A stretch of 6,550 nt of DNA. Source: an uncultured Micrococcales bacterium (lineage in GTDB: Bacteria; Actinomycetota; Actinomycetes; Actinomycetales; Microbacteriaceae). Below, in pieces: positions 1 to 6,548 of this stretch; the first letter of the stretch is position 1, and the number at the start of each line of letters is the position of its first letter. The translations under genes were made by a program, and so were the position numbers. The notes under the pieces were generated by a model. It made no database searches, was not told where the DNA came from, and saw only the letters and a list, made by a program, of their open reading frames with translations. The DNA is taken from NCBI GenBank assembly GCA_937919125.1, contig CALFOB010000041.1, positions 1 through 6,550 on the forward strand. Reading direction: 5' to 3'.

Positions 1-335
1 CTAGAGAGATTGAGCAAGCGGTTGCTAAGCACGGCTTCAGTCGCTACATCATTCGAAATGACTCAGGTGAGATCGAAGGGTACCTTCACCTCAAGGATGT
101 CATTGACAGTGATGAAGAAGAAGCCGATCAACCAGTCCAACGCAAACTTCTCAGAACTGTGAAGTCAATTGGTGGAACCGTTGAATTAGAGGATGCACTT
201 GCTCTAATGAAGAGAGACAGACAACACCTGATGGCTAACTTCAATGACGAGGGCAAAGTTGTTGGTGTGCTTTTCCTTGAAGACATTCTTGAAGAACTTG
301 TCGGTGAAGTTCAAGACGCCACTAGACGTGACTAA
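1..335 (+). CDS. CorC/HlyC (CNNM-like) CBS-domain membrane protein, C-terminal part only
   Basis: This open frame enters from the left edge (first full codon at base 3) and runs 110 codons to TAA at 333-335. The visible part is the cytosolic tail of a DUF21/CBS protein. It shows the end of one CBS repeat (GFSRYIIRNDSGEIEGYLHLKDVI, with its residues near 12-35), an acidic linker (DSDEEEAD), and a second CBS repeat ending in VVGVLFLEDILEELVGEVQD. In this family an N-terminal DUF21 membrane domain precedes the CBS pair, and members are linked to magnesium or other ion export or to membrane integrity; that domain is outside the window. The protein ends right after the second CBS repeat, so the CorC_HlyC (transporter-associated) domain of longer members is absent. 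That fits one of the two tandem paralogues often seen in Actinobacteria (family knowledge, not shown here). Its stop overlaps the stop of the convergent oxidoreductase gene. Confidence 0.85.
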   Translation, partial: REIEQAVAKHGFSRYIIRNDSGEIEGYLHLKDVIDSDEEEADQPVQRKLLRTVKSIGGTVELEDALALMKRDRQHLMANFNDEGKVVGVLFLEDILEELVGEVQDATRRD

Positions 336-1408
336 GCAGGATAAGTTCCTCTGATGTATTGGTTAGGCCAGTAGTCAACATCAACACCTAGTTCATGGGC
401 TGCTCTTAGTGGCCAATACGGATCTCTAAGCGAGAGTCTTCCAATCATGATGATTTCAACATCAGTTGTTTGCAAGATCTCTTCAGCTTGCTTAGAGTCC
501 GTAATCAAACCAACAGCAGCTACCGGAGCTTCAACTTCTAAAGCAATGTCGTTGGCCATTGGAACTTGGTAACCAGGACCAAATGGAATCTTTACGCCAA
601 GAACCAAACCTCCGCTTGAGATGTCAAAGACATCAGCACCTTCAGCTTCACACAGCTTTGCTACCTCAGCACAGTGTTCAACAGTGAAACCATCTTCACG
701 ATAGTCAGTGGCTGAGAATCTAACGATGATCGGAACATCTTCACCAACAGCACCTCTGATGCCTTTGACGATATCAACTAAATACTTGGCACGCTTTTCG
801 AGAGATCCACCAAACTCATCAGTTCTCTGGTTAGTAATAGGAGAGAGGAACTGGTGAACAAGATAACCGTGAGCGGCGTGGATTTCGATTACATCAAAAC
901 CTGCGTTAATGGATCGAACACCTGCATCTACCCAATCTTGAATAGATGCGTAAACCTCTTCGGTTGTTAGTTCATGAGGAGTATTGCAATCAGGGAAGGC
1001 CTCACTAGTTGATGAAACAGGCTCCCAGCCACCATCAGCAATTGAAACTGCACCTTGACCTGACCAAGATCTGTAGTTGCTAGCTTTTCTTCCAGCATGA
1101 GCCAACTGAATCGCTGAAAGAGAACCATGTTCTCTAATAAAGTCTGTTACTTCTCGCCACGCATTAGCTTGTTCGTCATTCCAAATACCTGTGTCCCAAG
1201 GACTAATGCGTCCTTCAGGGCTAACTGCTGTTGCTTCACACATCACTAGTCCGGCTCCACCAACTGCTCTAGAACCAAGGTGAACTACGTGCCATGAAGA
1301 TGGCATGCCATCCTTGTTCTCGCATGAGTACTGGCACATAGGAGCAATCCAGATACGGTTTCTGGAGGTCTTGCTGCGAATAGTTATTGGTTCAAAAAGC
1401 TTGGTCAT
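332..1408 (-). CDS. NADH:flavin oxidoreductase, Old Yellow Enzyme family (YqjM/NamA/XenA-like)
   Basis: Predicted cytosolic FMN-dependent ene-reductase of 358 residues, a single TIM barrel close to the usual family length. Visible family motifs are APMCQYS (residues 22-28; the Cys25 and Tyr27 pattern is typical of the YqjM/thermophilic-like class rather than yeast OYE), QLAHAGRKA (101-109), the substrate-binding IEIHAAHGYLVHQFLSP block with His177 and His180, FGGS (199-202), VRFSATD with Arg230, and the FMN-phosphate region AVGLI...MIGRLSLRDPYWPL (298-334). Members reduce activated C=C bonds (enones, nitro compounds) with NAD(P)H; the physiological substrate cannot be read from sequence. The ATG at 1408 is the most upstream possible start, because an in-frame TAG lies three codons before it. 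No good Shine-Dalgarno is visible, only GGGG close to the ATG, so the message may be leaderless. The gene is divergent from the glycosyltransferase gene and converges on the CBS-protein gene with a 4-base overlap. Confidence 0.93.
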   Translation of the reverse strand: MTKLFEPITIRSKTSRNRIWIAPMCQYSCENKDGMPSSWHVVHLGSRAVGGAGLVMCEATAVSPEGRISPWDTGIWNDEQANAWREVTDFIREHGSLSAIQLAHAGRKASNYRSWSGQGAVSIADGGWEPVSSTSEAFPDCNTPHELTTEEVYASIQDWVDAGVRSINAGFDVIEIHAAHGYLVHQFLSPITNQRTDEFGGSLEKRAKYLVDIVKGIRGAVGEDVPIIVRFSATDYREDGFTVEHCAEVAKLCEAEGADVFDISSGGLVLGVKIPFGPGYQVPMANDIALEVEAPVAAVGLITDSKQAEEILQTTDVEIIMIGRLSLRDPYWPLRAAHELGVDVDYWPNQYIRGTYPA

Positions 1409-1480
1409 AGCCCCAGCCTAGTCAAGGCTAGAAAAGTTCACGCCTAGACTTGCAAACAGGGACAATCAAGGAGAACAAAG
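1409..1480. promoter_or_regulatory. Divergent intergenic region with candidate promoters in both directions
   Basis: These 72 bases separate the starts of two divergent genes and must hold both promoters unless transcription begins elsewhere. For the + gene, TAGACT (1445-1450) fits the actinobacterial -10 pattern TAnnnT and would give a leader of about 24 bases; no good -35 is visible at the right spacing. For the - gene, TAGGCT (minus strand, 1415-1420) sits six bases before the ATG, and TAGCCT (1425-1430) is an alternative with TTGCAA 19 bases upstream. The two minus-strand boxes form an inverted repeat (AGCCT-AGTCA-AGGCT, 1415-1429), which could be an operator or simply two promoter-like boxes. 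All promoter calls here are inferences from weak motifs. Confidence 0.4.
1468..1473 (+). promoter_or_regulatory. Strong Shine-Dalgarno fixing a TTG start
   Basis: AAGGAG lies seven bases before the TTG at 1481. An in-frame TAG at 1445-1447 and the absence of any ATG, GTG or TTG codon between them make this TTG the first available start. The next in-frame ATG (Met32) falls inside or at the end of the first membrane segment, so a later start would damage the protein. Confidence 0.8.
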
Positions 1481-2716
1481 TTGAAAGCAAATCTGTTGCC
1501 ACGTCTTCAGCTTTTATTTTCTAAGTTCTGGTTCGTCCTAGCTGTTGCCCTGATAGCTCAATTGGTTTTGATGTGGGCAGGTTCACTTAGCGGTGATCCA
1601 TACAGCGATGTTCGTTACACATATTCAGCTTGGGCTAACGCTGGTTTCACAGATGGCAAAATTCTCGGCATCAATCAACCTTGGGTTTATCCATACCTAG
1701 CCAACATCCCGGTGATGCTAGTTGAATGGGTGTGGCCGTTTGATTACCTAACCGGCTGGTTCATTGTTGTTGTGAACATAAACATGATTTTGATTGCTTA
1801 TCTCTTGGGCTGGGGTAAGCAGATGGACAGAGTTAAAAGTGCATGGTTTCTGATTCTCTGCATCTTCCTAACGGGTCCTGTAGCACTAGGCAGATTAGAA
1901 GTATTCAGCCTTGCTCTCTGTGTTCTAGCGGTTGTCTCTTTCCTCAAGAAAAGAGAATCTATTTCTATGCAGTTTTTTAGCCTGGCGACTTGGATCAAGG
2001 TTTCACCGATGGCAGGAATCTTCACAGGGCTTGTAGTTTCGACAAGAAGAGTCAGATTCCTTATCCATATGACAATTGGAACTGGAGTATTAGTTCTTAT
2101 TGGATTACTACTTGGTGGCAATGAAAACATGTTTAGCTTTATCACCATGCAATCAGGTCGTGGCATTCAAGTGGAAGCAACGGTAGCAATTATCTGGCTT
2201 GTTCAAATCTTGTTACAGATTCCTGGTGCTGATGTTTACTATGACAACACCATTGTTACTTTCCAAGTATCAGGAGCAGGGGTAGCAGAGATTGCTAGCC
2301 TGATGACTCTTGTTCAATTCGGAGCACTAGCAATCACAGTCTTCCTTGGGCTTAGAGCAAAGCGACAAAGTGCTGACACAAACACTTTGTTTGCTTGGAT
2401 GTTCCTAACTGCAACTATGGACTTAATCGTGTTCAACAAGGTTGGATCTCCTCAGTATCAACTCTGGATTATTGCTGCTGTGTTGTTTGGAATCTTGGCT
2501 AAGACAGCTAACTGGAGATTAGTTGTTTGGCTAACCATCTTCACATCAGCAATTACTTGGCTTATCTTCCCAGTGTTCTATGGTTCGCTACTTGATGGTC
2601 AAGGACTTGGAGTATCACTTCTAATACTCAAGAACCTAGGGCTAGTTGCAATCTTGGTTTATGCCAACATCCAACTAACTAAGTTGGGTAGCAAGGCTAA
2701 GCGCGAAGTAGCTTAG
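1481..2716 (+). CDS. Polytopic membrane glycosyltransferase, GT87/DUF2029-like (GT-C fold)
   Basis: A 411-residue integral membrane protein with about nine to eleven hydrophobic segments (roughly 15-36, 70-85, 90-110, 121-155 as two, 165-187, 192-212, 233-247, 272-291, 303-317, 327-340, 347-365, 375-397). An acidic, aromatic stretch after the first segment, SGDPYSDVRYTYSAW, carries Asp39 and Asp43, placed where GT-C enzymes keep their catalytic Asp. Further GT87-style marks are WIKVSP (Lys173, Pro176) and FNKVGSPQYQLWI (318-330). Family members, such as the mycobacterial PimE type, use polyprenyl-phosphate sugars to add sugars on the outer face of the membrane; the donor and acceptor here are unknown. 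It starts with TTG behind a strong AAGGAG. No other glycan genes lie beside it, so its pathway is not indicated by context. Its last 20 bases overlap the convergent metX. By eye it is more A+T-rich than its neighbours, as expected for a membrane protein. Confidence 0.72.
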   Translation: MKANLLPRLQLLFSKFWFVLAVALIAQLVLMWAGSLSGDPYSDVRYTYSAWANAGFTDGKILGINQPWVYPYLANIPVMLVEWVWPFDYLTGWFIVVVNINMILIAYLLGWGKQMDRVKSAWFLILCIFLTGPVALGRLEVFSLALCVLAVVSFLKKRESISMQFFSLATWIKVSPMAGIFTGLVVSTRRVRFLIHMTIGTGVLVLIGLLLGGNENMFSFITMQSGRGIQVEATVAIIWLVQILLQIPGADVYYDNTIVTFQVSGAGVAEIASLMTLVQFGALAITVFLGLRAKRQSADTNTLFAWMFLTATMDLIVFNKVGSPQYQLWIIAAVLFGILAKTANWRLVVWLTIFTSAITWLIFPVFYGSLLDGQGLGVSLLILKNLGLVAILVYANIQLTKLGSKAKREVA

Positions 2717-3902
2717 CTAGGAGAGGTCCGACCTTCTTGTGTTCAATTAGGAAGCCATCGTGACCGAAAGAACTCTTGATGGTGTGTAGCTTGCCACCAA
2801 CTAAATCAACATTTAGGTTCTCTGCAATAAATCTTTGATTCTCAATAGGGAAAAGACGATCGCTATCGATACCTATGACCATTGTCTTTGCCTTAATCTT
2901 GCCAAGAGCAGCCTTAGCTGATTTTCTTCCTCTGCCAACATCATGAGAGTTCATGGCTTCCAAAAGCGTGATGTATGAATTGGCATCGAATCTTCTAGTG
3001 AACTTATTGCCATGGAAATCTAGATAAGAAACAACAGCGAAGCGACCACCCTCACCTAGAGGATTGATTTCACTCTGCCAGCTTCTATCGAAGCGTTCAT
3101 TTAGTTCGCTTGGGGAGCGGTAGTTGAGTAGTGCCATTCTTCTAGCTAGAGCTAAACCAGCGTGCGGACCAAGTCCTGCTTTAGCGTCATAGTAGTTACC
3201 CTTAGCAAAGTTAGGGTCAGTCTTGATAGCTTCTACTTGAACAGAGTTCAATGCGATTTGATCTGCTGAGGTAACAGCAGGGGCTGCGATTACAGCGATT
3301 CTTTGAACTCTTGATGGGTATTGAATGGCCCATTCAAGTACGTGCATTCCACCCATAGAGCCACCGATGATTGCATGCCAAGAGTCAATCTTTAGAACAT
3401 CGCTTAGAGCTACCTGAGCAGCTACCTGATCTCTAATAGTTAGATATGGGAATCTAGCTCCATACTCTCTACCTGATTTATCTAAAGAAGCAGGACCAGT
3501 TGAGCCTTGGCAACCACCAAGAATGTTTGGTGCAACAACAAAGTATTTGTTGGTATCGATTGCCAGCCCTGGACCAATTAGTTCACTCCACCAACCTTCA
3601 GTTGGGTGTTCTTTGCTGGCCTTGCCAACCGCGTGAGAGTCTCCGGTTAGAGCATGAAGAACTAAAACTGCATTAGAAGAATCTGCATTTAGTTCACCCC
3701 AAGATTCAAAAGCGATCTTGGCACCAAGTAGTTCTTTGCCAGATTCTAGGGTTAGGGGATTTAGGTTTGCGAAAGATCTATCACCAGAAGGATCACCGTC
3801 CCTCCATGCTCCAGTTGCCTTAGGCTTCCCGACTAGTTGTCGGGTTAGCTCTTCGGTAATGAGCTCGGAGGGAACGGTGTCCTCAGGTGTTTGAAATTCC
3901 AT
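2697..3902 (-). CDS. metX: Homoserine O-acetyltransferase (MetX), alpha/beta-hydrolase fold
   Basis: Predicted cytosolic enzyme of 401 residues that transfers an acyl group, normally acetyl from acetyl-CoA, to the homoserine hydroxyl, the committed step toward methionine. The catalytic triad is visible: nucleophile Ser182 in GGSMGGMH (180-187), Asp348 in IDSDRLFP, and His381 in SFGHDGFL. Other family blocks are LHALTGDSHAVG (82-93), NILGGCQGSTGP (126-137) and the lid-region segment around LARRMALLNYRSPSE (251-265). Length matches the family. The N-terminus (TPEDTVPSELITEE...GAWRDGDP) resembles actinobacterial MetX proteins as I recall them. The ATG at 3902 is the most upstream start, because TAA stands directly before it in frame. 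It begins 20 bases after metY on the same strand, with no convincing Shine-Dalgarno in that gap, so translation may depend on metY. Some MetX proteins use succinyl-CoA; pairing with MetY favours acetyl, but this is inference. Confidence 0.95.
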   Translation of the reverse strand: MEFQTPEDTVPSELITEELTRQLVGKPKATGAWRDGDPSGDRSFANLNPLTLESGKELLGAKIAFESWGELNADSSNAVLVLHALTGDSHAVGKASKEHPTEGWWSELIGPGLAIDTNKYFVVAPNILGGCQGSTGPASLDKSGREYGARFPYLTIRDQVAAQVALSDVLKIDSWHAIIGGSMGGMHVLEWAIQYPSRVQRIAVIAAPAVTSADQIALNSVQVEAIKTDPNFAKGNYYDAKAGLGPHAGLALARRMALLNYRSPSELNERFDRSWQSEINPLGEGGRFAVVSYLDFHGNKFTRRFDANSYITLLEAMNSHDVGRGRKSAKAALGKIKAKTMVIGIDSDRLFPIENQRFIAENLNVDLVGGKLHTIKSSFGHDGFLIEHKKVGPLLAKLLRA

Positions 3903-3922
3903 TTAGTTAGAGGCTACTGCCC

Positions 3923-5221
3923 TTACTTTGCTGCTGCAAAGCCAGTTTCTAGATCTGCAAGCAGATCATCGATTGACTCAAGTCCAACAGACAATCTGAT
4001 TAGACCTGGAGTTACACCAGCTGTTGCTTGCTGAGCAGGGGTTAGCTGTGAGTGTGTGGTTGATGCAGGGTGAATGACTAGAGATCTAACATCACCAATG
4101 TTGGCTACGTGTGAGAAAAGTTCTAGTGAATCTACGAACTTAGATCCCTTTTCACGACCTCCCTTGATTTCGAATGAAACGATAGCGCCAGGACCCTTTG
4201 GTGCATACTTCTTACCTGCTTCGAACCATGGTGATGAAGGAAGAGCCGCATAGTTAACTGACTCAACCTGGGGGTGAGCTTCTAGCCAGGTAGCAACCTT
4301 CTTAGCGTTCTCAACGTGTCTTTCGATACGAAGGCTTAGAGTTTCGATTCCCTGAAGCAACTGCCATGCAGATGTTGGAGCAATAGCTGCACCTAGGTCA
4401 CGAAGTAGCTGAACACGAGCCTTGATGATGTAAGCAATGCCATCACCTAGAGCTGCTGTGTAGTTAACACCGTGGTAAGACTCATCAGGGGTTGTGAGCC
4501 CCGGGAACTTGTCTGACTTAGACCAAGCAAATTTTCCTCCGTCAACAATTGCACCGGCAACAACTGTTCCATGTCCACCAAGGAACTTGGTCGCAGAGTG
4601 AATAACAATGTCTGCTCCGTGCTCAAGTGGCTTCACTAGGTAAGGAGTTGCAACTGTGTTGTCTACGATTAGTGGAACACCAGCTTCGTGGGCAACGTCA
4701 GCAACCTTTTGGATGTCAAGAATGTTGACCTTAGGGTTACCAATAGTCTCAGCAAAGAATGCCTTGGTGTTAGGGCGAACTGCAGCAGCCCAAGCAGCTG
4801 CATCATCCTGATCTTCAACGAAAGTGGTTTCAATACCCAGCTTTGGCAAGGTGTACTTGAAGAGGTTGTATGTTCCACCATAAATAGATGATGAAGAAAC
4901 AATGTGGTCGCCAGCCTGAGCGATGTTTAGAATCGCGAAGGTCTCTGCTGCTTGACCAGATGATAGTAGTAGGGCCGCTGTTCCACCCTCAAGTGCTGCA
5001 ATTCTCTTCTCTGCAACATCTTGAGTTGGGTTCATGATGCGGGTGTAGATGTTACCGAACTCAGCTAGACCAAACAGATTGGCTGCATGCTCTGATGAGT
5101 TGAAGACGTAGGCAGTGGTGTTATAGATAGGTGTAACAACTGCATTGGTGGTTGGATCTGGGGTTGCTCCAGCGTGAATCTGTGCTGTTTCAAAGCCCCA
5201 TTCAGAAGGTTGGTTGCTCAT
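3923..5221 (-). CDS. metY: O-acetylhomoserine sulfhydrylase (MetY), PLP enzyme of the Cys/Met metabolism family
   Basis: Predicted cytosolic PLP enzyme of 432 residues, the usual MetY length and longer than the roughly 380-400-residue MetB and MetC proteins. It converts O-acetylhomoserine and sulfide to homocysteine and acetate, so methionine can be made without cystathionine. Visible motifs in order: FETAQIHAGATPDPTTNAVVTPIYNTTAYVF (10-40), the phosphate-binding IYTRIMNPT (Tyr60, Arg62), LLLSSGQAAE (85-93), SSSIYGGTYNLF with Tyr114 stacking on PLP, VDNTVATPY with Asp187, the Schiff-base lysine Lys212 in HSATKFLGGHG, and LIRLSVGLE with Arg408 for the substrate carboxylate. The SxxIYGGTYNLF and long C-terminal pattern favour MetY over MetB. 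The start at 5221 has a purine-rich GAGAGAG about ten bases upstream. It is the first gene of a metY-metX unit, and a candidate promoter lies about 30 bases upstream. Some members also act on O-acetylserine, which the sequence cannot exclude. Confidence 0.95.
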   Translation of the reverse strand: MSNQPSEWGFETAQIHAGATPDPTTNAVVTPIYNTTAYVFNSSEHAANLFGLAEFGNIYTRIMNPTQDVAEKRIAALEGGTAALLLSSGQAAETFAILNIAQAGDHIVSSSSIYGGTYNLFKYTLPKLGIETTFVEDQDDAAAWAAAVRPNTKAFFAETIGNPKVNILDIQKVADVAHEAGVPLIVDNTVATPYLVKPLEHGADIVIHSATKFLGGHGTVVAGAIVDGGKFAWSKSDKFPGLTTPDESYHGVNYTAALGDGIAYIIKARVQLLRDLGAAIAPTSAWQLLQGIETLSLRIERHVENAKKVATWLEAHPQVESVNYAALPSSPWFEAGKKYAPKGPGAIVSFEIKGGREKGSKFVDSLELFSHVANIGDVRSLVIHPASTTHSQLTPAQQATAGVTPGLIRLSVGLESIDDLLADLETGFAAAK

Positions 5222-5251
5222 GGTTTTTCTCTCTCTTTGGTGTGTGTCTCT

Positions 5252-5280
5252 AGGGTAGGTACAAATAAGAATTAGGCCAA
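5252..5280 (-). promoter_or_regulatory. Candidate housekeeping sigma promoter for the metY-metX operon
   Basis: On the minus strand TTGGCC (5275-5280) and TACCCT (5252-5257) are separated by exactly 17 bases. This gives a 4/6 match to a TTGACA -35 and a TAnnnT actinobacterial -10. Transcription would start near 5244-5247, leaving a leader of only about 25 bases that contains the GAGAGAG ribosome-binding region. That leader is too short for a SAM riboswitch or T-box, so control, if any, should come from a protein acting on the upstream DNA. Motif-based inference. Confidence 0.55.
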
Positions 5281-5288
5281 GCTAGGCC
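5273..5288. repeat. TAGGCC direct repeat with 10-base period at the metYX -35 region
   Basis: TAGGCC occurs at 5273-5278 and again at 5283-5288, one helical turn apart. The first copy overlaps the proposed -35 box. The second runs into AGGCCT, itself a palindrome. The position suits a repressor or RNA-polymerase-contacting operator, but six-base repeats can arise by chance and no known regulator motif is recognised. Confidence 0.35.
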
Positions 5289-5291
5289 TGA

Positions 5292-5315
5292 AACTTTTGG
5301 TAACTTTTGTTTACC
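5292..5315. repeat. AACTTTTG direct repeat plus GGTAA/TTACC inverted repeat upstream of metYX
   Basis: AACTTTTG is found at 5292-5299 and 5302-5309, again with a 10-base period, followed by an inverted repeat GGTAA (5299-5303) / TTACC (5311-5315) with a 7-base spacer. The cluster begins 11 bases upstream of the proposed -35, where an activator or repressor could bind. No matching known operator (for example the McbR or SahR type) is recognised. Confidence 0.35.
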
Positions 5316-5332
5316 TGGACGTCATTGACCAG
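5315..5332 (-). terminator. Weak hairpin after the amidohydrolase gene, possible terminator
   Basis: Seven bases after the amidohydrolase stop codon, CTGG (5315-5318) can pair with CCAG (5329-5332), with one mismatch and two more inner pairs around a four-base loop. No U-tract follows on the minus strand, so this is not a classical intrinsic terminator. Read-through into metYX cannot be excluded. Confidence 0.2.
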
Positions 5333-5339
5333 AGGGGGA

Positions 5340-6548
5340 TTATTTGGAAGCAGCCTCATCTAAGGTGTCAAAAGCTAGGGCTGCTAGAAGAGCAGCACCA
5401 TCGGCTAGCACTCCATCATCAAACTTAGCCTTATTACTGTGGTTCGCTTCACGCTCTGCTGGAGTAGTACCAGGGTAAGCAGCACCTAGGAATACGAAGG
5501 CTCCAGGGATAACTTCAACGACGCTTGCATAGTCTTCACCGCCTGGGATTGGCTGCTCCATGTTCACATAGCGAGCTTCACCAAAGAGTTCCTTGGTCAC
5601 TCTCTCAACACGGTCAACAGCACTGTGGTCATTGATTAGAACCTTGGTTGCAGGAGTGAATTCAATCTCTGCTTCTAGTTCAAAGGCAGCAGCCATGTTC
5701 TTGATGAAGGCTGGAATCTTGGTGCGGGTATCGTCGTAACCCTTCTTGGAGAAGGATCTAACTGTTGCCCCAAAGCTCACAGACTCAGGAACGATGTTGG
5801 TGGTGTGATCGTTACCTGCCTTGATCCAACCAACGTTTAGAACGATTGGGTCTAGAGCATCAAAGTTTTTAGCGATGTATGACTGAAGTGAACTTAGGAT
5901 TTCAATCATTCCTGTAATTGGGTCTTTAGCAGCCCATGGCATTGAACCATGTCCACCCTTACCCTTTAGAGTCACAAGTAGATCTCCAGCAGAAGCCATC
6001 ATGGTTCCCTTGCGAGATAGGAAGATTCCTGGTTCAGGAATAGAGAATACGTGCAGACCAAATGCTGCAATTGGCATGTCTCCTGATGCAAGGTGCATGT
6101 CTTGTGAAAGCATCACACCAGCTCCATCATGACCTTCTTCACCTGGCTGGAAGAACATCACAACATTTCCCTTTAGTTGATCTTTGTTCTCGGCAATAAG
6201 TTGTGCTGCACCAATACCCATAGCCATATGTAGGTCATGTCCGCAGGCATGCATGTAGCCATTCGTTGAAGCAAAATCTAAACCAGTGTCTTCTTCAACA
6301 GCTAGAGCATCCATGTCTGCTCTAAGAAGGACAGTTGGACCAGGCTGGCTACCTCTAATAACAACTGCAGCAGCTGTCATGTCCTTACCTAGAGTCACTT
6401 CACCCAGTCCTTCAACTTCTTTGAGGACAATGGCCAAAGTCTTAGGTAGCTCTAGACCAAACTCAGGGACCTGGTGCAAGGCACGTCTAATAGCAACGAG
6501 ATTCTCTTGCTTAGCATTGGCTTGGCTTTTGAGTGTGTTCTGGTCCAT
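5340..6548 (-). CDS. M20D-family amidohydrolase (N-acyl amino acid / IAA-amino acid hydrolase-like metallopeptidase)
   Basis: A 402-residue di-metal hydrolase, near full family length. Visible motifs: the N-terminal IRRALHQVPEFGLE (20-33), LLRADMDAL (74-82) with Asp78, the metal-binding HACGHD (100-105, Cys102 and His104), FQPGEEG (133-139) with the catalytic Glu137/Glu138 pair, GLHV with His166, the dimerisation-domain KGKGGHGSMP (195-204) with His200, PGGEDYA (335-341), and ANHSNKAKFDD with His370 as the last ligand. The Cys-containing HACGHD and QPGEEG place it in M20D, whose members remove acyl groups from amino acids or peptides; the true substrate is not evident. No signal peptide is seen, so it is probably cytosolic. 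The ATG at 6548 gives a normal N-terminus, but only two bases lie upstream, so neither a ribosome-binding site nor a longer start can be assessed. It has the same orientation as metYX but is separated from it by 118 bases and an apparent new promoter. Confidence 0.88.
   Translation of the reverse strand: MDQNTLKSQANAKQENLVAIRRALHQVPEFGLELPKTLAIVLKEVEGLGEVTLGKDMTAAAVVIRGSQPGPTVLLRADMDALAVEEDTGLDFASTNGYMHACGHDLHMAMGIGAAQLIAENKDQLKGNVVMFFQPGEEGHDGAGVMLSQDMHLASGDMPIAAFGLHVFSIPEPGIFLSRKGTMMASAGDLLVTLKGKGGHGSMPWAAKDPITGMIEILSSLQSYIAKNFDALDPIVLNVGWIKAGNDHTTNIVPESVSFGATVRSFSKKGYDDTRTKIPAFIKNMAAAFELEAEIEFTPATKVLINDHSAVDRVERVTKELFGEARYVNMEQPIPGGEDYASVVEVIPGAFVFLGAAYPGTTPAEREANHSNKAKFDDGVLADGAALLAALAFDTLDEAASK

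Noticed and set aside
1415..1429. AGCCT-AGTCA-AGGCT hairpin as a transcription attenuator
   Set aside because: The stem is only five pairs without a U-run. It is better explained by two promoter-like TAnnnT boxes or chance.
1798..2166. 122-codon open frame on the minus strand inside the glycosyltransferase gene
   Set aside because: It is antisense to a well-supported membrane protein, has no recognisable domain or ribosome-binding site, and its composition mirrors the opposite strand.
2709..2735. Bidirectional terminator at the glycosyltransferase/metX junction (TAGCT/AGCTA and AGGTC/GACCT repeats)
   Set aside because: The inverted repeats have one-base centres, so realistic stems are four pairs or fewer, and no T-tract follows on either strand. 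The sequence is also coding for metX.
4669..4902. Short open frames on both strands inside metY (4669-4902 minus, 4688-4891 plus)
   Set aside because: They lie wholly within the highly conserved metY coding region, lack family features and are out-of-frame shadows.
5222..5339. SAM riboswitch or T-box leader upstream of metY
   Set aside because: The gap is only 118 bases, the best promoter lies close to the gene, and I see no SAM-I/II/IV core or T-box sequence and no intrinsic terminator.
2697..6548. Single operon of the amidohydrolase with metYX as a linked pathway
   Set aside because: They share orientation, but a 118-base gap with its own candidate promoter separates them and no biochemical link between the M20D substrate and methionine synthesis is evident.
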